Assembly: GCA_029202485.1 (NCBI GenBank)
Contig: CP119313.1
Location: 186,001 to 250,000, forward strand
From: Candidatus Pedobacter colombiensis
GTDB lineage: Bacteria; Bacteroidota; Bacteroidia; Sphingobacteriales; Sphingobacteriaceae
Length of the DNA: 64,000 nucleotides
Direction: 5' to 3'
Shown: piece after piece, positions 61,301-64,000 of the stretch
Layout: each line of letters starts with the position of its first letter
Position numbering within the stretch: position 1 is the stretch's first letter
The notes under the pieces: generated by a model
What the model saw: the letters and a program-made list of their open reading frames with translations, nothing else
Database searches by the model: none
What the model was told of the DNA's origin: nothing
Program-made: the position numbers and the translations under genes

Positions 61301-62562
61301 GGACAAGTTATTTTGGTCTGGACGACGTTACCGGAGCTCCGGGTCTGGGCTTTGTATTTGGAAGTCAGCGTGATATCAGAGAAATGGCTTTAAGTCATGG
61401 ATGGATTACCCGAGACACTTTGCAGACACAACTTTACATCAATACCTTAAGAGAGGATTTAAGTGTAACAGGTTTAGTTGAGCCAATAAAGGATTTGAGT
61501 ATTACGCTTACGGCAAATAAAAACAGGACATTAAATTATTCTACTAATTTTAGGTATGATCAGACAATCCGGGATTTTCAAAACCTGAGCCCTTTTACAA
61601 CCGGAGATTATAGCATTTCCTACATTTCTATTGGGACAGCATTTTCCGAAAAACAAGGCAGTGTAGTCTCTAAATTATTTAACCAGTTTATGTCCAACAG
61701 GCAGGTGATTTCTCAGCGTTTGGGAGAGCAGAATGTCAACTCTGTTGGTAGTTCATCATCGGGTTATGCAGACGGTTATGATAAGAATTCGCAGGATGTG
61801 ATTGTCTCCGCTTTTTTGGCTGCTTATAGCGGGAAGAGCGCGTCAACAATTAATTTAAATTCTCAGCCAAAGATTCCATTGCCAAACTGGCGGTTGAATT
61901 ATAGGGGCCTTACCAGAATTTCTTTCCTTGCAGAAGAATTCAGTTCAATAGACATCAGGCATTCATACCGATCAGTATACAGCATCAATGGCTTTAATTC
62001 CTTGATTCGTTATAAGGAAGATAATGGTTATGTAGTGAGCAGGGATGAAAACAAAAACTTCTTGCCTTACTATCAGTATGCCCAGGTTACGATTGCCGAG
62101 CAGTTTTCTCCACTGATCGGTGTAGATACACGGTTAAAAAACAACATGACAGCTAACTTTGAACTTGGCAGAACACGGATGTTAGGACTGAGTCTGGCGA
62201 ATAGCCAACTTGCGCAATTGTCTGAAAATAATATGGTTTTTGGCCTGGGATACCGTACAACAAAATTCAGGTTCCCTTTTGGGTTGTTTAAAGGCTTGAA
62301 AACGGATAACAATATGGACTTTAAGCTGGATGTAGCTATAAGGGATAATAAGACGGTTATTTATAGGGCTGATGTTGCCGAAGCTGAGGTTTCTTCGGGT
62401 GCTAAAAACATTACCTTACGACCAAGTGTTGATTATATCTTAAATCAACGATTTAATGTGAAGGTATTTTATGATTCAAATGTTACCAAGCCATACACCT
62501 CTCAAACGTTTAATACTTCGTTTAGTAACTTTGGTTTTAGCTTAAGGATTACGCTGAATTAG
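55375..62562 (+). CDS. sprA: Cell-surface protein SprA (type IX secretion outer-membrane translocon)
   Basis: This 2395-residue outer-membrane protein has a signal peptide (KTLLTLFLFLTICFGGQQAF then SQ) and a repeated beta-rich body typical of the SprA/Sov family, including IDIQPRGEAELTFLGRINKN, GKLNVATVFTQQKSQSRQIQ, SYLDDFEATRSVIDLKSAVA and a C-terminal barrel strand NTSFSNFGFSLRITLN. In Flavobacterium johnsoniae SprA forms the roughly 36-strand outer-membrane channel of the type IX system that secretes adhesins and enzymes. The start is TTG at 55375; the frame is closed by the ruvA stop 12 bases upstream. Other type IX genes are not in the window. Confidence 0.96.
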   Translation: MKTLLTLFLFLTICFGGQQAFSQVAPKKTKQDTIKNSFGLKEKQRLGIRSMSNSFSPLPDNVHRKVEYDAVNKRYVIQELIGDKSFGPVQYLTVEEYLRLVNSEIKRDNWRVLSDQEVNDVRKTGIIPSLKINSKAFERIFGGTTIDIQPRGEAELTFLGRINKNENPLFNQRQRVQGNFDFNQRIQMDVIGNIGTNLKVNMNYNTEAQFDFENQVKLDYTGGEDDIIQKIEAGNVSLPLNTTLINGTQALFGIKTQLKFGKLNVATVFTQQKSQSRQIQINNGAQQNEFRLSADNYEANKHYFLAQYFRDNYNKSQSNPPTITSGVLITKIEVWITNRAGSTLDSRDVLGFIDLGENKPFNSGIAGGTSVLPSGFTNPVFPRNSNDLLTKIPQNSRLTNSNEIISFFAGSGATDNYAKLTYARKLSEREYSFHPQLGYLSLNNALNGDEVLTVAFRYTYNGVEYQVGEFATDVPFDPVTPKVLYTKLLKNETIKTNLPTWGLMMKNIYSIGGYQISPQNFKLDIFRIDEKTGVEKPLIQEGEKLDADRKPLNGKQWIQVTGLDRLNQQNERKPDGVFDFQTENKPFGSNGSNGQNASFGNAGNVSGSTNSLVNFSTNTINGYITIDPLNGRIIFPVIEPFGKDLANQFLPTEQSLIDKYTFTALYDSTKVVAQQLFSNQNRYIIKGAYQSEIASEFSLNAINVPERSVKVFAGTIPLQEGIDFTVDYQGGRVRIINPALLSSGQPIRITTENNELFGLQQRSLFGTRLDYRVNNKLNLGGTFMNLTEKPLTPKVNIGEEPISNTMWGLDMNYSSPSRFLTKLVDKLPFISTKAPSNITFSGEFAQLIPGHPSALNFGGQKGGISYLDDFEATRSVIDLKSAVAWQISGTPQLFPEASRMDDLSYGFNRARIAFYNIDPIFYNRNSTDIPASLRNNINERSNHYVREIIEQEVFPFKETSTGQAYTLPTLDVAFYPNIRGPYNYTTTGFNANGTLTNPKSRWGGLFRKIETTDFQALNIEYLELWVMDPNIYKPNSTGGDLYFNLGNISEDILKDGRKSLENGLPANGDPNAYDETNWGRVPKLQPVVQAFDNDPAARKAQDVGLDGLANADERVKFAKLISQIKGQLNPDAAAEFDNDPSSDDYVYFRGRQQDQINAGILKRYEKYNGTEGNSKTSQQSMEDFGVDNSASTSLPDGEDINRDNNMNQTDEYFQYKVSMRPGDLMVGQNFVTDKVTSQVKLANGQTQPVTWYQIRIPLAQYQQKIGSIQDFKSIRFIRMFLTNYADTTVLRFAKIQLVRGEWRQYNANNEAAQVILDPPLQNLGPDNSTIEVSTVNIEENGKRTPIPYVVPPGIERERDFSNYRGDTRQNEQSLAVTIKNLRDGYGRATFKTALNDFRSYKHLELFIHLEALGNSILNDNDLNAFLRIGTDNQDNYYEYSLPLKVTRPGTSDPYAIWPDQNKMDIELELFQKAKLARNKALDVDGSPWNISKPFKYVVDGRTIVVKGQPDMSKVRVYMLGILNPYRNSANGINDDGLEKNAQVWFNEMRLTEFDERGGWAATARMNAKLADFADVNISGSKSTIGFGSLEKRVSERNRADNVFFDVSSSMELGKFFPQKTGIKIPMFVSYSSQVSTPQYDPKTPDIELSNALDNASKSEKKAILEYAQDYTTRNSINFTNVRKERTNPDKKPQVWDIENFNVSYAYTKFAHRDFINEKNIQQTYRGSLGYNYSGQSKTVEPFAKIIKTNTLALLKDFNVNVLPNALNFRVDVDRYYSENTLRNNDPNNYIPINTTYNKNFLITRVYGISWNLTRSLTLDFDATNYSIIDEPDGKIEGLKRDTVWQNLKQLGRTTDYNHNMNITYSLPFNKIPGMDWVTVATRYGTNFNWQTEALSTLRDPLINLGNTIQNSRTIQLNPTFNLAGLYNKFGFIRRANAGGDSQTSGSFFVGLLTSIKNVNAAFTQTKGTFLPGYLPRTSYFGLDDVTGAPGLGFVFGSQRDIREMALSHGWITRDTLQTQLYINTLREDLSVTGLVEPIKDLSITLTANKNRTLNYSTNFRYDQTIRDFQNLSPFTTGDYSISYISIGTAFSEKQGSVVSKLFNQFMSNRQVISQRLGEQNVNSVGSSSSGYADGYDKNSQDVIVSAFLAAYSGKSASTINLNSQPKIPLPNWRLNYRGLTRISFLAEEFSSIDIRHSYRSVYSINGFNSLIRYKEDNGYVVSRDENKNFLPYYQYAQVTIAEQFSPLIGVDTRLKNNMTANFELGRTRMLGLSLANSQLAQLSENNMVFGLGYRTTKFRFPFGLFKGLKTDNNMDFKLDVAIRDNKTVIYRADVAEAEVSSGAKNITLRPSVDYILNQRFNVKVFYDSNVTKPYTSQTFNTSFSNFGFSLRITLN

Positions 62563-62564
62563 AG

Positions 62565-62596
62565 TTGTTTTAAATGATGAGTTTTAATTACCTTTG
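62565..62596 (+). promoter_or_regulatory. Promoter of gcvH (-33 TTG and -7 TAnnTTTG)
   Basis: TTG at 62565-62567 and TACCTTTG at 62589-62596 are separated by 21 bases, matching both elements of the Bacteroidota primary sigma promoter. The box ends 66 bases before the gcvH ATG. It is the best promoter candidate in the window. Confidence 0.6.
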
Positions 62597-62662
62597 ATGC
62601 GGATTTGGTATAAGCTTACCTGATTTTGTTTTAATATAGCAACTAACAAATAAAATAAAAAA

Positions 62663-63043
62663 ATGAATTTTCCATCAGAATTAAAGTACACAAAAGACCA
62701 CGAATGGGTTAGAGTTGAAGGTAATGAAGCTTATATTGGCATTACTGATTTTGCACAGCGTGAGTTAGGTGACATTGTATATATTGACATCAATACTGTA
62801 GGTGATGAAGTAGGTAAAGATGATGTATTTGGTACTGTAGAAGCAGTTAAAACTGTTTCTGATTTATTTATGCCGGTAACTGGAACCGTATTGGAAATCA
62901 ATGCTGCTTTAAATGATAATCCTGAATTGGTAAACTCTGATCCTTATGGTCAGGGGTGGATGGTAAAAGTTGCTGTTGCAGATGCGTCTCAAGTAGATGG
63001 TTTGTTAAGCGCTGATGCTTATAAAGCCCTTGTAGGCGCCTAG
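62663..63043 (+). CDS. gcvH: Glycine cleavage system H protein
   Basis: This 126-residue lipoyl-domain protein has the lipoylation Lys63 in VEAVKTVSDLFMP, preceded by YTKDHEWVRVEGNEAYIGIT and followed by NPELVNSDPYGQGWMVKV. It carries the aminomethyl arm between GcvP, GcvT and GcvL in glycine oxidation, and it complements the one-carbon role of glyA elsewhere in the window. A standard start preceded by an A-rich leader is used. The VanZ-like gene follows after 3 bases. Confidence 0.97.
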   Translation: MNFPSELKYTKDHEWVRVEGNEAYIGITDFAQRELGDIVYIDINTVGDEVGKDDVFGTVEAVKTVSDLFMPVTGTVLEINAALNDNPELVNSDPYGQGWMVKVAVADASQVDGLLSADAYKALVGA

Positions 63044-63046
63044 CAG

Positions 63047-63439
63047 ATGAACATATTTGGACAATTAAAATATCAGATCTGGGCCGTGATATGGACGATT
63101 ATCATCGTTGCGATGTGTTTCATGAGGATGCCTTCCGGCGCTGGTGGAGGCTTCTTTTTTGAAGGCTTTGATAAAGTTGTCCATCTGGGATTCTTTTATG
63201 TACTAACCATACTCTTGTTTTACGGCAAGATTAATTATCAGCACAATTATAGTTTTAGCTCCTTAACCATCTTTAAAATTATTGTAATTACTGCTGTTTT
63301 GGGCGGCGGAATAGAATTGTTACAATGGAAGGTATTCACTTACCGGTCTGCCGAATGGTGGGATTTTGGTTGTGATATGATTGGTGTATTTATGGGGGTA
63401 TTCAGTTTTGTGCTGCTGCATAAATCAAATTATAAATGA
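63047..63439 (+). CDS. VanZ-like family membrane protein
   Basis: This 130-residue protein has four predicted helices: IWAVIWTIIIVAMCFM, then KVVHLGFFYVLTILLFYG, TIFKIIVITAVLGGGIELLQ and CDMIGVFMGVFSFVLLH. The VanZ pattern DKxxH...G...E is visible as FDKVVHLGFF and GGGIELLQ, with SAEWWDFGCDMIG as the family's DxxxN-like region. The function of VanZ-like proteins is unsettled outside teicoplanin resistance. Here it is probably a housekeeping envelope protein co-transcribed with gcvH. Confidence 0.85.
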   Translation: MNIFGQLKYQIWAVIWTIIIVAMCFMRMPSGAGGGFFFEGFDKVVHLGFFYVLTILLFYGKINYQHNYSFSSLTIFKIIVITAVLGGGIELLQWKVFTYRSAEWWDFGCDMIGVFMGVFSFVLLHKSNYK

Positions 63440-63558
63440 AAAGACTGGTTATTAAATTAGGCATATTGCTGTTGGTTTGCCTGATAGGCAGTTGTAGTGT
63501 TTTTAAAGGAGGCTGCAAATGTCCAAAGGTGAGTTATAACAATTATCCTCAGCGGTAG
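63436..63558 (+). CDS. Small lipoprotein, 40 residues
   Basis: The start codon overlaps the VanZ-like stop (ATGA). The product is a lipoprotein: Lys/Arg start, hydrophobic core KLGILLLVCLIG, lipobox IGSC with Cys20, then a mature piece of only 21 residues containing GGCKCPKVSYNNYPQR. The overlap, the clean lipobox and the following strong terminator support a real gene. The function is not recognised. The mature part keeps two more cysteines in a CKC pattern, which might bind metal, but that is speculative. Confidence 0.72.
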   Translation: MKRLVIKLGILLLVCLIGSCSVFKGGCKCPKVSYNNYPQR

Positions 63559-63598
63559 TTCACGCTATAGCTTCACAGCAAGTCTGCATAAAATGACT

Positions 63599-63642
63599 AA
63601 ATAAAGACGGTATAGGATCACTTTCCTATACCGTCTTTATTT
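63599..63642 (+). terminator. Strong hairpin terminator after the gcvH group
   Basis: Perfect 18-bp stem: left arm 63599-63616, right arm 63625-63642, 8-base loop, with the arm ends AAATAAAG/CTTTATTT. The last right-arm bases are T-rich, giving a terminator-like end. It lies 40 bases after the small lipoprotein stop and before feoA. Confidence 0.78.
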
Positions 63643-63756
63643 GGAATTATTATAAATTAACTCTAAATTGCGCCCGTATCATACCATTAAGTAAATCAAT
63701 GGATTTTTCCGTTAAAAATGAAGCTCAATGGTTGATTTATACAAACCTTAATATAG

Positions 63757-63972
63757 ATGAAACTTTCACAGCTTAATCCGGGAGAACAAGGAACTATTGT
63801 AGCATTTACAGATTTAGAAATGTCTGTAAAATTAATGGAAATGGGTTGCTTGCCTGGCGAGATTGTAGAAGTTGAACGGTTTGCACCGCTTGGTTGTCCG
63901 ATTGCAATTCGGGTGGCCGGCTATCAGCTTTGTTTGCGTAAAAGCGAAGCATCTGTTATTATAATACAATAG
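63757..63972 (+). CDS. feoA: Ferrous iron transport protein A
   Basis: This 71-residue SH3-like FeoA domain protein has KLSQLNPGEQGTIVAF, KLMEMGCLPGEIVEVERFAP and PIAIRVAGYQLCLRKSEASV, the full family pattern. FeoA supports the FeoB Fe(II) transporter at the inner membrane. It starts a new transcription unit after the strong terminator and is directly followed by what appears to be the first codons of feoB. Confidence 0.93.
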   Translation: MKLSQLNPGEQGTIVAFTDLEMSVKLMEMGCLPGEIVEVERFAPLGCPIAIRVAGYQLCLRKSEASVIIIQ

Positions 63973-63976
63973 TGAT

Positions 63977-64000
63977 TTGGGAAGAGATATAAAAATTGCT
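63977..64000 (+). CDS. Probable feoB, 5' fragment cut by the window edge
   Basis: From TTG at 63977 the frame reads LGRDIKIA to the last base, resembling the start of the FeoB G-domain just before its GNPNxGKS loop. An in-frame TAA lies at 63962-63964 and no ATG or GTG follows it, so TTG is the only start. It begins 4 bases after the feoA stop, as expected for feoAB. Only eight codons are visible, so the call rests mainly on context. Confidence 0.45.

Noticed and set aside
63699..63776. 25-codon open frame before feoA
   Set aside because: It overlaps the feoA start out of frame, is not lipoprotein-like, and has no supporting features.

Overview
The window looks like a chromosomal stretch from a member of the Bacteroidota, most likely family Sphingobacteriaceae (Pedobacter or a close relative). 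The basis is gene content typical of the phylum (SprA, an UpxY-type antiterminator, a DUF4292 lipoprotein, a fused rhamnulose-phosphate aldolase/dehydrogenase, an N-terminally extended malic enzyme with a phosphotransacetylase-like domain), an AT-rich composition, A-rich leaders in place of strong Shine-Dalgarno sites, and several -7 boxes matching the Bacteroidota consensus TAnnTTTG. The genus is an inference. No tRNA, rRNA, CRISPR array or insertion sequence was recognised by eye.

Layout. (1) Bases 2-784 hold the 3' part of an Rpn-family nuclease gene cut by the window edge. (2) Bases 801-20646, all on the minus strand, form one long polysaccharide locus. In transcription order it runs: Wza-like export lipoprotein, Wzc-like tyrosine autokinase, UpxY-like antiterminator, GT4, ABC permease Wzm, ABC ATPase Wzt, GT4, two GT2, four GT4, a Wzy-like membrane protein, GT4, GT2, a WcaF-like acetyltransferase and a WecA/MraY-like initiating sugar-phosphate transferase. 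Most genes overlap or nearly touch. A divergent pair on the plus strand (20743-22229) adds a GT2 and a CpsB-type tyrosine phosphatase, the expected partner of the autokinase. (3) Bases 22282-29368 are an L-rhamnose catabolic operon: rhaT, the aldolase/dehydrogenase fusion, rhaI, a rhamnulokinase and a GntR/LacI-hybrid regulator. An operator-like inverted repeat precedes it and a terminator follows it.

(4) Bases 29400-36415 hold an outer-membrane barrel protein, dxs, glyA and a GAF/PAS hybrid histidine kinase. (5) Bases 36416-36980 are the only gene-free stretch above 300 bases. It carries an 11-bp tandem repeat and two copies of a hairpin element with compensatory base changes. (6) Bases 36981-41304 hold, on the minus strand, comF, rlmN, rluF, a DinB protein and a WYL regulator. 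(7) From 41448 to the end everything is on the plus strand: an amidohydrolase, a flavin oxidoreductase, acylphosphatase, a flippase, dut, a TPR protein, a DUF4292 lipoprotein, an EnvC-like murein hydrolase activator, two TatA proteins, gatA, a lytic transglycosylase, maeB, ruvA, sprA, gcvH, a VanZ-like protein, a 40-residue lipoprotein, feoA and the first codons of a probable feoB.

How it fits together. The polysaccharide locus encodes assembly, polymerisation, export and phospho-regulation of a large cell-surface or secreted glycan, and it unusually mixes ABC-transporter and Wzy/Wza/Wzc parts. The rhamnose operon is self-contained from uptake to lactaldehyde oxidation. The right third is mostly conserved housekeeping and cell-envelope genes, including SprA, the outer-membrane channel of the type IX secretion system. 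The least explained material is non-coding: the paired hairpin element and 11-bp array at 36.5-36.9 kb, a 17-bp perfect inverted repeat next to the rluF start, and operator-like palindromes before rhaT and dinB.
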